Shown in pieces: positions 10,747 through 19,402 of a stretch of 64,000 nt of DNA. The notes beneath the pieces were generated by a model that was given only the letters and a program-made list of their open reading frames with translations, had not been told where the DNA came from and did no database searches. Every line of letters starts with the position of its first letter. Position 1 is the first letter of the stretch. The translations under genes and the position numbers were made by a program. Source of the stretch: Candidatus Latescibacterota bacterium (GTDB lineage: Bacteria > Latescibacterota > UBA2968); the NCBI GenBank assembly GCA_022823725.1, contig JAJEHL010000026.1, forward strand, positions 496,001-560,000. The letters run 5' to 3'.

Positions 10747-11865
10747 ATGAGATCTTTGTGTTGCGCAATGGCGTTGTGCCTGCTCTTTGTGGGCAGGGGA
10801 TGGACGGAAGAACGTAGCCTGTTGTGCAGGCTTGAAGAGGAAATTGCTGCAATTTTGAAAGATAATCGGCAGAGTGTGGTGCGAATTCACACGCTGTATC
10901 CACCCCGTGCACGGGCAGATAGCGGGCCGTTTGGTTCGGTGTTTACCCACGGTACGGGGTTTATTTTTGATCCTCAGGGTTATATTTTAACGATTGAAGC
11001 CGCTATTGCAGATGCAGATGAGATTCGGGTGACGCTGGCTTCTGGCGTGCAGGTGCGGGCTTCGCTCGTGGGAGCAGATCCGATTTCGGGGATTGCTGTT
11101 ATTCGCGTTGAGGCGGAAAATTTGCCCACGGTTGTGGTGGGAGATTCACAGAATATTAAAATTGGGCATTACGCCCTTTTGCTGGGTAATGATTTTGGCA
11201 ATCTGGTGCCTGCTGTTGGGATGGTGCATGAGATATATCGGGATACGGATTTGTTTCAGGTGTCAGCCCGTGTGCAGAGCAGTTATGGCGGGGCACCTGT
11301 GTTTTGCGGTAATGGACGGGTTGGGGGCATGGTGTGGCGCTATGAAGATCCGATTCGCGCCGTTGGGCAAGACAATAGCTCGCTGTTTGGGTGGGGTTCC
11401 ATGCCGTCATCTGTTTTTGTTATTCCGGTCAATCGCGCGATGCGGGTGGCGCGTGCACTGGTCGCACATGGGCAGATGGCGTATGGCAAATTGGGTGTGG
11501 AGGTTGCACTACGGGGCAACGAAGTGGTGGTGGTCAATGTGCAGGCCAATAGTCCTGCAACTGAGGGCGGGATTCAGCCAGGCGATGTGGTGCTTTCATA
11601 TCGGGGGCGCGCTATTGGTGGTCCGGTGCATTTGAAGCGGATGGTGCTGGAAAGTACGCCGGGCGAGACCGCAACGCTGGGCATTCGACGCAAGGGACAG
11701 GTGGTGGCGATACAGGTCGAGCTGGATCAGATGGATAGTGCTGCTTTGATCGCTTTGCGTCCAGCATCTCGGGTCAAGCCCGAAGACGCAGCGGTTTATC
11801 AACATATCAATTATCTGCAACAAGAAGTCGGGCGTTTGCAGCAAATTTTGCATCGCGATAAGTAA
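10747..11865 (+). CDS. HtrA/DegP-like PDZ protein with degenerate catalytic triad (predicted pseudoprotease)
   Basis: The protein is 372 residues from ATG 10747 (GGAGAGAGGCGG upstream). A hydrophobic N-terminus (residues about 5-17) suggests export. The trypsin-fold region aligns with HtrA: GTGFIFDPQGYILT, then IEAAI where HtrA has NNHVI (His becomes Ala85); SGIAV where HtrA has SDIAL (Asp becomes Gly115); and SSYGGAP where HtrA has GNSGGA/P (Ser becomes Tyr180). All three catalytic residues are therefore lost, while the fold-defining segments remain. A PDZ domain follows (about residues 250-345, with GGIQPGDVVLSYRGRAI). A scaffolding or sensing role in the sigma/anti-sigma operon is inferred. 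Confidence 0.87.
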   Translation: MRSLCCAMALCLLFVGRGWTEERSLLCRLEEEIAAILKDNRQSVVRIHTLYPPRARADSGPFGSVFTHGTGFIFDPQGYILTIEAAIADADEIRVTLASGVQVRASLVGADPISGIAVIRVEAENLPTVVVGDSQNIKIGHYALLLGNDFGNLVPAVGMVHEIYRDTDLFQVSARVQSSYGGAPVFCGNGRVGGMVWRYEDPIRAVGQDNSSLFGWGSMPSSVFVIPVNRAMRVARALVAHGQMAYGKLGVEVALRGNEVVVVNVQANSPATEGGIQPGDVVLSYRGRAIGGPVHLKRMVLESTPGETATLGIRRKGQVVAIQVELDQMDSAALIALRPASRVKPEDAAVYQHINYLQQEVGRLQQILHRDK

Positions 11866-11882
11866 GCTTTCGCGATAAACTC

Positions 11883-11916
11883 AAAAAAGCGGTGGTCTTC
11901 GGATCACCGCTTTTTT
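11883..11916 (+). terminator. Intrinsic terminator after the sigma/anti-sigma/HtrA operon
   Basis: AAAAAAGCGGTG, a 10-base loop, then CACCGCTTTTTT: a 12-bp stem with A/T flanks, also usable from the opposite strand. Confidence 0.93.
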
Positions 11917-12041
11917 ATTTTTTAATGGTTTGCTCTCTTCTCAAGTCCGGTGATCGCCAGGTCGTGACGGCGCACATCAACGCTGAAAATACATTGACTT
12001 ATCGCATCGCGCTTCGGTGAATGATTCGGTGTCTCTCTTTC

Positions 12042-12082
12042 AAAAAACGCCCCGGCAAAACTATGCTGGGGCGTTTTCTTTT
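12042..12082. terminator. Intrinsic terminator hairpin
   Basis: AAAACGCCCC, then GGCAAAACTATGCTG, then GGGCGTTTTCTTTTTC: a GC stem with T tract. On the minus strand it can serve the XRE antitoxin gene. The 165 bases between this and the previous terminator hold nothing recognisable. Confidence 0.8.
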
Positions 12083-12138
12083 TCTGCTGTTGCACTTAAA
12101 TGGGAATTTGTTGAACAACTGTATGGGGAGTAAGAGAT

Positions 12139-12450
12139 TCACGTTTTTTGAATAGCTCTATCTTCCTTAGATACGATGTCAATTTGCACAATTGCATCCA
12201 GGGCTGCGGCGACTTTTTTTAAGGTGCTGATGGTACAATTTCCCCGGTTTTCCAATCGGCTAATGACCGGTGTGCTGGTGTCTAATTTCGCTGCCAATTG
12301 CGCTTGCGTCAATCCGCGTTGCTTGCGCAGTTGGGCAATTTTAACCGCAAGCCGCAGTTCATCAAGGCCTTGGTAGAATGATTCCGCGACTTCTCGATCT
12401 TTCAACTGTTCTTCGAGAAATGTCTGAACACTTGTCTTTTGGCTGGTCAT
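12139..12450 (-). CDS. XRE-family HTH antitoxin (HigA-like), toxin partner destroyed
   Basis: The 103-residue protein has a central Cro/CI helix-turn-helix, LRKQRGLTQAQLAAKLDTS, followed by TPVISRLENRGNCTIS. The N-terminus, QTFLEEQLKDREVAESFYQ, is typical of HigA-type antitoxins that follow Gp49/HigB toxins. The preceding sequence (12453-12571) contains N- and C-terminal fragments of exactly such a toxin. The antitoxin is intact, reading from ATG 12450 with GAGGG upstream, and may now act only as a repressor or as protection against related toxins. Confidence 0.88.
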   Translation of the reverse strand: MTSQKTSVQTFLEEQLKDREVAESFYQGLDELRLAVKIAQLRKQRGLTQAQLAAKLDTSTPVISRLENRGNCTISTLKKVAAALDAIVQIDIVSKEDRAIQKT

Positions 12451-12452
12451 CT

Positions 12453-12571
12453 TTATCCCTCTTTGCTCTTTCGGTCAGCGTTCATGCGTTCTATTTTGGT
12501 TGAAGCGAGAGTAAAAAATCTCTGACAGGCGCTTGTCCATTTTCATTTTGGTAAAATTCAACAGGCCACAT
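12453..12571 (-). pseudogene. Gp49/HigB (RelE-superfamily) toxin remnant with internal deletion
   Basis: From ATG 12571 the frame reads MWPVEFYQNENGQAPVRDF, then LLSLQPK and a stop at 12491-12493. This is the opening of Gp49-like HigB toxins (VEFYxxxxGxxPVxxFLxSL). In another frame the sequence then reads ERMNADRKSKEG and stop at 12453-12455, which resembles the family's C-terminal tail. The catalytic middle of roughly 75 codons is missing. It directly precedes the antitoxin, as in an intact higBA operon. Assignment rests on motif recall, not an alignment. Confidence 0.72.
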
Positions 12572-12693
12572 ACCTATTTTCTTTGGGCCAGGTTATAGTT
12601 TCTTTGCTGATACAACCAGTTATTCATGGTTAAATCTTTTAATGATGACTTGGAAACAATAGATTATAGCAGATATTGTAATTTTATGCAACC

Positions 12694-13818
12694 TTACACG
12701 CGATGTTTAGCAACGACGGTTTCGTCGAGTTCGATCCCCAATCCAGGTCCTGTTGGCGGCGTGATATAGCCGCTTTCAAACTGGATTGGTTCTACGAATA
12801 TTTCGCTGTGGAGATCGTTGGCATTGAATTCCTGGATCAGAAAATTCGGCGAGCATGTGTCGAGTTGCACTGCGGCGGCCGCGGCGACGGGTCCGCAATA
12901 CATGTGAGGCGCGATGAGGGCGTAGTGGGCTTCGGCCATGCTGGCGATTTTTTTTGATTCCAATATCCCGCCACATTGTCCCACGTCTAATTGGAGGATT
13001 TGTGCGGCCTGTTTTTTGAGGAGTTCGGCAAATTCGTATTTGGTGACGAGTCGTTCGCCCGTGGCGATTGGGATGCTGGTGTGGGCGGCGACGCGGGCCA
13101 TTTCGTCGATGTTTTCTGGGGGTACGGGTTCCTCGAACCAGAAGGGGCTGAATTCTTCCAATTCTTTTGCCACGCGGATTGCGCCCGATGTGCTGAATTG
13201 TCCGTGGGTACCGATGCCGATTTCCAATTCGTCGCCGACTGCGTCTCGAATGCTTTTGAATATTTTGGCGACGTGACGGATGGTTTTGAGTGAGAAGTCG
13301 CGCGGATTGGGAAAGATTGGGTGGAAGGGGTCGAATTTGCAGGCGGTGTTTCCCTCTGCGACCAGGCGGGTTGCGATTTCGCCCGCGCGTTCTGGATTTT
13401 CCCAGATGCCGTCGGTTGGCATGTAGGCATAAGCCCTGAGTTTGTCGTGAACCCTGCCGCCGAGCAAGTTGTAGATGGGCTGGTTCAATGCTTTGCCGAC
13501 GATGTCCCAACACGCCATTTCAATGGCGCTCAAGGCGGGTGTTGCGTCGAGGCCGGGGTGGCGATAGTCGTGCCGGGACGCAAAGATGCGTTGCCACAGG
13601 CTTTCGATGTCAAAGGGGCTTGTGCCGATGGCGAATTGCTGGCACAGGTTTTTGATGAGGCTGATTTGGGAGTCCAAATTGGTGGCGTTTCCCGAGGGTC
13701 GCTCGCCCAGTCCGACAATGCCTTCGTCGGTGATGAGCTGGATAAAGAGCCAATATCGCCCCCCGCGATAGGGCTGGATGTTTTGGATTACGATGGTTTC
13801 CACATCGGTGATTTTCAT
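12694..13818 (-). CDS. Enolase-superfamily (mandelate racemase/galactonate dehydratase-like) protein with a missing metal ligand
   Basis: The 374-residue protein has RBS AGGAGC. It carries the N-terminal capping domain (residues 1-125, ending PIYNLLGG) and a TIM barrel. The second and third metal ligands are present in WFEEPV (about Glu229) and TGERL (Glu255), and the catalytic His in IAPHMY is retained. At the first-ligand position, where DgoD-type enzymes have VDFHGR, this protein reads IGTHGQ: Asp is replaced by Gly203, while the neighbouring His205 is kept. Magnesium binding is therefore in doubt. The family dehydrates sugar acids. The start overlaps the stop of the upstream gene (ATGA), so the two are coupled. 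Confidence 0.88.
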   Translation of the reverse strand: MKITDVETIVIQNIQPYRGGRYWLFIQLITDEGIVGLGERPSGNATNLDSQISLIKNLCQQFAIGTSPFDIESLWQRIFASRHDYRHPGLDATPALSAIEMACWDIVGKALNQPIYNLLGGRVHDKLRAYAYMPTDGIWENPERAGEIATRLVAEGNTACKFDPFHPIFPNPRDFSLKTIRHVAKIFKSIRDAVGDELEIGIGTHGQFSTSGAIRVAKELEEFSPFWFEEPVPPENIDEMARVAAHTSIPIATGERLVTKYEFAELLKKQAAQILQLDVGQCGGILESKKIASMAEAHYALIAPHMYCGPVAAAAAVQLDTCSPNFLIQEFNANDLHSEIFVEPIQFESGYITPPTGPGLGIELDETVVAKHRV

Positions 13819-14807
13819 GGTTGATGTGCTCCTGTGCTGGTGTGTGGCAATGCGATCAATGCTTCTTCAATTACGTGGCATTGCCAGAACGCCCTGTTGC
13901 ACCATCCGAATCGCCACGGGTGCGATGTTGTAAATCGCTGGGGCAATGCTTCGTATAGCAGGGCAAATGTTTGTACGGTGGCTGCGAATTGATGGGTGTC
14001 CTGTTTGTCGCGTTCTGCGTGTGTTTTGTAATAGGGTATGAGTGCATCTGTTGTGCGGTGTAGCGCGTCGGTTGCTTCTGTTTCGCGCCATCCGGTCGCT
14101 TTTGGCAGCCGCGATAGCAGATAGACCGCGTCCATGGTTGAAAAATTTGGACTTCCGTGCCAGAAGCCATTTTTTTCCTGAAGGTTCAGCATGGCATCTA
14201 CGATTTTCTCAGCCTGTGGCGAGAGTTTGTCCATTCCCGTGTAGATCAGGCTGTAGGCAAATGTGCGGCTGATGTTGGTGGGGCCTTCACCGGGCCATGT
14301 TCCCAGTGTGGGGTGCTGTTGTGCGGCGAGTTCGTCGAAGAATGCGTTGACCCACGCGGGATCTGGATGGCTAACGAGCATGGGTACGCGTGCGAGTACT
14401 TCGTGATGGGTGTCGCCCGATGCTTTCCACGTTTTGAACCACTGGTGGAGTCCGGCGACGGTGGTTGTACTGCGCTGGTCGTCGGGGAATTTCAGGACCT
14501 GAGCACCCAGTATGTTGAGTGCGCGAACTGCGTTCCAAAATGCGATCCCCCGCCTGTCTGCGGGCGGGAAGGTAAAGGATCCATTATGTTCGCTCTGTTG
14601 CGACTGGATCCAGGCGATCCATTTTGCGCGGTCAAGCGCGACTGCGTCGAGCGCGTTTATGCTGTACAGGATATAGGTGATGAAGAGGGTGCTGGGAAGG
14701 CTGGGCGCGGGTGCGTCGCCATTGCGGAAGGCGCCCGTGTCCGGGAGGTAGAGGGATTCCGCCCAGGCGATCAAATCGTCGCGGATGGGGTCGAGGGAGA
14801 TTGTCAT
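13815..14807 (-). CDS. Alpha/alpha-toroid (prenyltransferase/squalene-cyclase-like repeat) protein
   Basis: The 330-residue protein has repeated short helical units with small and aromatic residues: WIAWIQSQQSEHNGSFTF, RTFAYSLIYTG and LNLQEKNGFWHGSPNFSTMDAVYLL. These resemble the QxxxGxW-containing repeats of terpenoid-cyclase/prenyltransferase toroids and related polysaccharide-lyase helical barrels. No DxDD cyclase motif was found. No signal peptide. It is coupled by ATGA to the enolase-superfamily gene and lies 7 bp after the S9 peptidase, so all belong to one minus-strand operon. The function is unknown; a role in processing a plant-derived substrate is guessed from context only. Confidence 0.6.
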   Translation of the reverse strand: MTISLDPIRDDLIAWAESLYLPDTGAFRNGDAPAPSLPSTLFITYILYSINALDAVALDRAKWIAWIQSQQSEHNGSFTFPPADRRGIAFWNAVRALNILGAQVLKFPDDQRSTTTVAGLHQWFKTWKASGDTHHEVLARVPMLVSHPDPAWVNAFFDELAAQQHPTLGTWPGEGPTNISRTFAYSLIYTGMDKLSPQAEKIVDAMLNLQEKNGFWHGSPNFSTMDAVYLLSRLPKATGWRETEATDALHRTTDALIPYYKTHAERDKQDTHQFAATVQTFALLYEALPQRFTTSHPWRFGWCNRAFWQCHVIEEALIALPHTSTGAHQP

Positions 14808-14814
14808 GTGGTTC

Positions 14815-16747
14815 TCATTGCTCCAGGGCTACCTGGAGTCCCGGTACCTGGTCCGCGCCTTCTGTCACCCGAATTTTCGATCCTTGAAAGTCCTCTCCGA
14901 CCGGTTCAAACTGTCCGCCCAAATGCTCGGATAAGAACGCCTCAGCGACGGCGTAAAACGACAAGCGGTTTTCCGGCCGTGCGAATCCGTGTCCTTCGTC
15001 CGGATAAAGCACGTAGGTCACGGGGATGTTTTTTTGCTTCATCGCCTCGACGATTTGATCGGATTCGACTTGCTTGACGCGCGGGTCGTTGGCACCCTGG
15101 CCGATCAGCAAAGGCCGCTGGATCTGATCTACGCGCGCGAGCGGCGATTTGGCCAGCAAGGACTGCTGGCCTTCCTCTGTGGTCCAGTCACCTACGCGGT
15201 CTTTCATCATCGGCAGGATTGGAACCCAATAAGGCGGCACGTTTTGTAGCAATGTGACGAGGTTGCTTGGGCCGACGATATCGACGCCGCAGGCGAATGT
15301 CTCGGGCGTGAAGGTCAACCCGACCAGGGTCGCGTATCCACCGTAGCTGCCGCCCATGATCGCCACCTGGTCGCGCTGCGTGATCTTTTCACGGATCGCC
15401 CAGTTGACAGCGTCAATCAGGTCGTCGTGCATTTTGCCGGCCCACTCGCCATTGCCAGCGTTGGTGAACTCTTTGCCGAAGCCGGTTGACCCGCGGAAGT
15501 TGACACTCAGCACGGCGTAACCGCGGTTCGACAGCCATTGATGCTGCGGATCGTAGCCCCAGATGTCGCGTCCCCAGGGGCCTCCGTGAACCAGTAAAAC
15601 CAGTGGTACCGGATTGTTTGGTCGAGTGTCATCGTTGGATACGCTGTCGGGGGGGGAGCGTCAGATAGCTGACCAGATTCCACTCGTCGCGGGATTTGAT
15701 GGTCAGCGAATGCATCTTGGCCAGTTGGTACTCGTCCAGGTCCGTGCGGTTGCTGAACAGGTAAGTCGCCTGCTTCCTGGTGCGGTCGTACAGGTAGTAT
15801 TTGACCGGCCCGTTGTCCAGGACATAGGCCGCTGTCCACAAGCGGTCGTCGAGTGTGCGGCTGGTGATGGATAATTCGCCGTCTTCCACCGAGTGCAAGT
15901 AATCCATGTCTTCTTGAATCGCCGGATCCAGGACGTGCCAGTGGTTGCGGTCGTAAGTGAACGACACGGCTTGCATGTGTTTCTCTGTCGGATGAACCAG
16001 CATCCCGCCCACATCCGCGCGGTCGTTCTCAGCCACCAGTTCTTGTTTGCCGGATTCCAGATCGAGGGTGAACAAGGCGGCCGTGTTTCGCTTGCGGCTG
16101 TCGATCAGGTAGAGGATCTGGTTTGACTTGTCGAAGCCGGTCAGATAGGTCGTCAGGGCGTCGGTGTTGGGGACTTCCAGGAAGGGTTGCCACTGGTTGT
16201 TCTCGTCCCGTTGGAGGACCTCCTGTCCCCCGGTTGGCGAAAATGTCATGGCAAAACGCGTGCGGTCGTCGTTGTCGAACAGGTAAGAGACAAAGCCCGG
16301 ATTCTCTTCGACAAGGGTCCGCTCGCCAGTGGAGAGCGCGATTCGATAGACGTCGTGCAGTTGCGGATTGCGGTTGTTGATGCCGATGAGGATCTCGTCG
16401 GGCGTCTTTTCATTGACGGAGAGAATCTGCGAGTTGACTTTTTCAAAGGGCGTCAGGTCTCGGGTCTCGCCCGTGGTGATATTCGTCGCGTACACATGCC
16501 AGTCTTCATCGCCCTTAGCATCCTGGTAGTACAGGATGTGCTGGCCATCATAGGTCCAGTCGTAGTGGCGGATGCCGCGTTCTTCGTCATTGGTGATCGG
16601 CCTGGCTGAGTCGGGATCTTCTACTGCGGTGATCCAGACGTTCAAAACGCCCTCCACTGGCGCGAGGTAGCTCAGGTAATCGCCGTCTGGACTGATCCGA
16701 GCCATGGATTTTTCTGGATTGCCGAATAGCACTTGTCGGGGAATCAA
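14815..16747 (-). pseudogene. S9 family peptidase (prolyl-oligopeptidase/acylaminoacyl type), interrupted by a +1 frameshift in a G8/C8 run
   Basis: The N-terminal portion starts at TTG 16747, preceded by AAAGGAGA, and encodes a beta-propeller (ARISPDGDYLSYLAP, then TYDGQHILYYQDAKGDEDWH). At a run of eight G at 15649-15656 the frame is lost and ends in RQRIQR and stop. Removing one base restores LTLPPDSVSNDDTRP, then LVLLVHGGPWGRDIWGYDP, continuous with the catalytic domain at 14815-15513. That domain holds the nucleophile in GGSYGGYAT, the Asp in GANDPRV and the His in DEGHGFA. Combined length is about 640 residues, normal for the family. It may be a sequencing error, a true mutation or a phase-variable tract. 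Confidence 0.85.
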
Positions 16748-16770
16748 TTTGGTGTCTCCTTTCAGTTTGC

Positions 16771-18000
16771 TTAAGACCAACCGCGCACCATATACGCCTG
16801 TAATGTGCCGCTTTCGTCGGAGTTGAAGAAGCCCGATTGTCCATCCGGGGAGAGGAAGGGGTGGATGTGCGTGTGCTTTTGCCAGGAGGATCCGGGGGCT
16901 GCGACTTTGCGGGCATTTGCGAGCGCGCCTTCCTCTTCTTCGGGGAGGTCGAATAGCCAGACGGCTCCGCCCGCATCTATTGGACCTGCATCTGTGATTA
17001 GCCGCTTTCCGTCGATGTCTGTTGCGAAATGGCAGAAGTCGGGCGTGTCGAAGGATCGGGACAGGTCGTTTCGCCATCCGCCGAGGGTGTTGATGCCTTC
17101 ATCTCCGACGTGAGCCGCGGCGCGTCCTGCGATGAGTTGTCTTTCAGCGGGTTCGCGTGTGCTCGTGCTTGTGATGGCGATGTCACTTTGTCCCTGCCAG
17201 CATTGGTGTCCCTGGCAGAATTCGTTTCCATCTCGTCCCCATGGGAAGTCGCGCAGTGCCGTGCCGTCGTCCCGGATCAGGTGGATGTCTGCACCCAGTC
17301 CGCTGACGAGCGTTTCTACGCTGCCGTCGGGTGATGCGGTGTTGCCGTGGTTTTCCTGGATCATGATGTCGTGGGAGGCGACAGGGTCTGTTTGGCGTGT
17401 GTATTGTGGATGGATATTGCACCAGGAGGGTCCGTGGAAGATCAGGCGTACAAATGGGTTCTCTATCTCGAAGACGAGGAGGCCCCAGGGCGCGCCTGCG
17501 GTTTTGCCGTCGCCGAGGAATCCCGAGATGGCGATGCGCTTGCCATCGGATGAGATGGTCGAGAGCGGATACGGTCGGCTCAATCTGAAGTCGGTGTCGG
17601 GTATGGCGTGGTCCAGGACATAGATGGTGTCGCGTTCTGTTCCGTCCATTTTGACGCGTTTGAGCGTTAGCCTCCCGCCTCCAGGCTCTGTTTCGTTGAC
17701 GAAGTAGTAGAGCCATTCGCCGTCTGGTGAGATGGATGGTCCCGTGGTTCCGAGTTCGGTGGTGATTGGCGTTAAGCTGCAATGATCCTCGAGGTCGCAG
17801 ATGAGGAACTGGTGCTCGGGGTCCTTTGGATCAGAGCCGTGAGGATGTGCAGATCGGTGGAGGATCAGCCGCTGAGAGTCGGGCGTGAATATCTGCGCTT
17901 CCATGTAAATGTGTGATGAGGGGACCGATTCATCCGTGAGCTGGATGACTTCAAGGTTGTTCCGCTCGGTCTCCGGAACGAGGTCGGGTCGGATTTTCAT
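16771..18000 (-). CDS. TolB/oligogalacturonate-lyase-like beta-propeller protein
   Basis: The protein is 409 residues from ATG 18000 (AAGGAAAC upstream). Propeller-type repeats are seen: QIFTPDSQRLILHRS, PSISPDGEWLYYFVN, STISSDGKRIAISG and HPFLSPDGQSGFFNSDESG. The layout, with conserved His in HPQYT, NHGN and HTHIHPF, resembles PL22 oligogalacturonate lyases, whose seven-bladed propeller binds a metal through His. A PL10 pectate lyase gene lies 5 kb upstream in the same orientation, which agrees with pectin breakdown. No signal peptide is visible, consistent with a cytoplasmic enzyme acting on imported oligomers. PL22 membership is probable, not proven. Confidence 0.65.
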   Translation of the reverse strand: MKIRPDLVPETERNNLEVIQLTDESVPSSHIYMEAQIFTPDSQRLILHRSAHPHGSDPKDPEHQFLICDLEDHCSLTPITTELGTTGPSISPDGEWLYYFVNETEPGGGRLTLKRVKMDGTERDTIYVLDHAIPDTDFRLSRPYPLSTISSDGKRIAISGFLGDGKTAGAPWGLLVFEIENPFVRLIFHGPSWCNIHPQYTRQTDPVASHDIMIQENHGNTASPDGSVETLVSGLGADIHLIRDDGTALRDFPWGRDGNEFCQGHQCWQGQSDIAITSTSTREPAERQLIAGRAAAHVGDEGINTLGGWRNDLSRSFDTPDFCHFATDIDGKRLITDAGPIDAGGAVWLFDLPEEEEGALANARKVAAPGSSWQKHTHIHPFLSPDGQSGFFNSDESGTLQAYMVRGWS

Positions 18001-18728
18001 TTTTTTGTTTCCTTTGTATAGGTATGCGCCAAGCCATCCTTCGGCTGCCATCCCAGAATGCGCTTTGCTTTTTCGTTTGAGAATTTCTGGTGTGGTCGGT
18101 TTGCAAAGATGTTGAAGACTTCGCATTGCGATGGCAGTGTTTTGAGGTCGATGGTCAGGCCCGGTAAGAATGCTGCTGATGCATCTCGCCAGGTTACGAG
18201 AAATGGGCGGTTCAGTCCGGGTCTTGACAGGTCGTCGTGATAGCAGAAGATGTAGAATAAGTAACACAATACATAGACGTCGCTATGTTCGGCAAAGATT
18301 CGGCAGATTTCTTGTCCCAGGCCCTTGGATAGGGCGTACAGATTTGTGCTGGGTTTGGGTGGTACGTCGGGACCGATGTTGTAATCCAGTGCCTCATAGG
18401 GTGCGCCCTGTACGGTGAAGTGCGGTCCTGTGTTGATGACCCGCGGGATTCCGTGTGCAACTGCTGCGCGCATGATGTTGTAACATCCCATTGTGTTCAC
18501 ATCAAAGGCGATCTGTCGGTGGGGGCGCAAGACGGATAAGTTGATGATCGCGTCCATGCCCTCTGCCGCGCGCGTGACCGCATCGGGGTCTGATACATCT
18601 ACGATCATCATTTCGTGGGGGGTGTCATAAGGCTCAAGGTCCGTCAAGCGCAGTTCTACATGTCCTTCCAGAGCTTTGACTACGTGCGGTCCCAATTGGC
18701 CATTGCTTCCGTAGATTACGACTTTCAT
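17997..18728 (-). CDS. NAD-dependent epimerase/dehydratase (extended SDR)
   Basis: The protein is 243 residues from ATG 18728 with GAGG upstream. The Rossmann motif YGSNGQLGPHV is at residues about 5-15, MDAIINLSVLRPH is the strand 4 region, and YALSK is the YxxxK catalytic pair. The length is short for an extended SDR. The substrate is probably a nucleotide sugar or a sugar acid lactone; uronate dehydrogenases are of this size. It overlaps the start of the propeller gene by 4 bp (ATGA) and follows a second, more divergent SDR gene. Confidence 0.82.
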   Translation of the reverse strand: MKVVIYGSNGQLGPHVVKALEGHVELRLTDLEPYDTPHEMMIVDVSDPDAVTRAAEGMDAIINLSVLRPHRQIAFDVNTMGCYNIMRAAVAHGIPRVINTGPHFTVQGAPYEALDYNIGPDVPPKPSTNLYALSKGLGQEICRIFAEHSDVYVLCYLFYIFCYHDDLSRPGLNRPFLVTWRDASAAFLPGLTIDLKTLPSQCEVFNIFANRPHQKFSNEKAKRILGWQPKDGLAHTYTKETKK

Positions 18729-18741
18729 GTTTACCTCGTTA

Positions 18742-19386
18742 TTAAAGGCCCAATACTTGCTTTGCCTGGTTTGTGGGGAACCGTGCATTTTCAACGTCTG
18801 ATTGCACGTGTAATACCTGCCACATGGGTCCGCCTGTCACGAGTGCCTTGCCGATGGCTTTTACCGCGTCTTCTATTGTCAATGCGGTGTCGCCATCGCC
18901 GTCAATATCTCCAAATCGCAAGCAGGTTACGCGGACGGAGTGCTCTCGCGCAAATTCCCGGCAGGTAAATTCACCCAGATAGCGCGCCATGGGTGCCGAT
19001 TCTGTTGTGGGTCGCGGTGCCCAGACTTCTGTGACGTTCCAGTTGGGGTCGCAGGATTCGAATAAGCTGAGGGAACTGATATAGATGACATGGGGTATGT
19101 TCTCTTCTCTGGCTGCGTGCATAATGTTATAAGTACATCGGGTTTGAAAGTCTATTTCCCGTTCATCGCTTTTCAGTTCTTCGGGCAGTTCCGCGAGGTG
19201 TACTATGGCGTCCATTCCCTGTACGAGGGCTTCGGTTTCGCCTTCGTGCCCGAGTTCGCATTTAACAAAGTCGCAATCTGTTTCTACATCTACGAGATCC
19301 GTCAGGACGACCTTGTGTTCGTTTGCCAGTTCTGCTGATAGTGCCCGGGATAGTGCTGTTTTTCCCGAGGTGATCAATACGTTCAT
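18742..19386 (-). CDS. Divergent SDR-fold protein, probably catalytically altered
   Basis: The 214-residue protein has RBS TAGGAGC. It is homologous in layout to the next gene (MDAIVHLAELPEEL, then TYNIMHAAREENIPHVIYISS). The glycine-rich loop is eroded to TSGKTALSRAL, and the usual YxxxK reads YLGEF, so cofactor binding and catalysis are doubtful. It is probably a diverged tandem duplicate of the downstream SDR gene, perhaps a subunit or binding protein. The two lie 13 bp apart in one operon. Confidence 0.72.
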   Translation of the reverse strand: MNVLITSGKTALSRALSAELANEHKVVLTDLVDVETDCDFVKCELGHEGETEALVQGMDAIVHLAELPEELKSDEREIDFQTRCTYNIMHAAREENIPHVIYISSLSLFESCDPNWNVTEVWAPRPTTESAPMARYLGEFTCREFAREHSVRVTCLRFGDIDGDGDTALTIEDAVKAIGKALVTGGPMWQVLHVQSDVENARFPTNQAKQVLGL

Positions 19387-19402
19387 GGTTTGCTCCTATT
19401 TT

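Noticed and set aside
14157-15077. Plus-strand frame of 306 codons
   Set aside because: Antisense to the toroid protein and S9 peptidase; Cys/Gly-rich translation without motifs.
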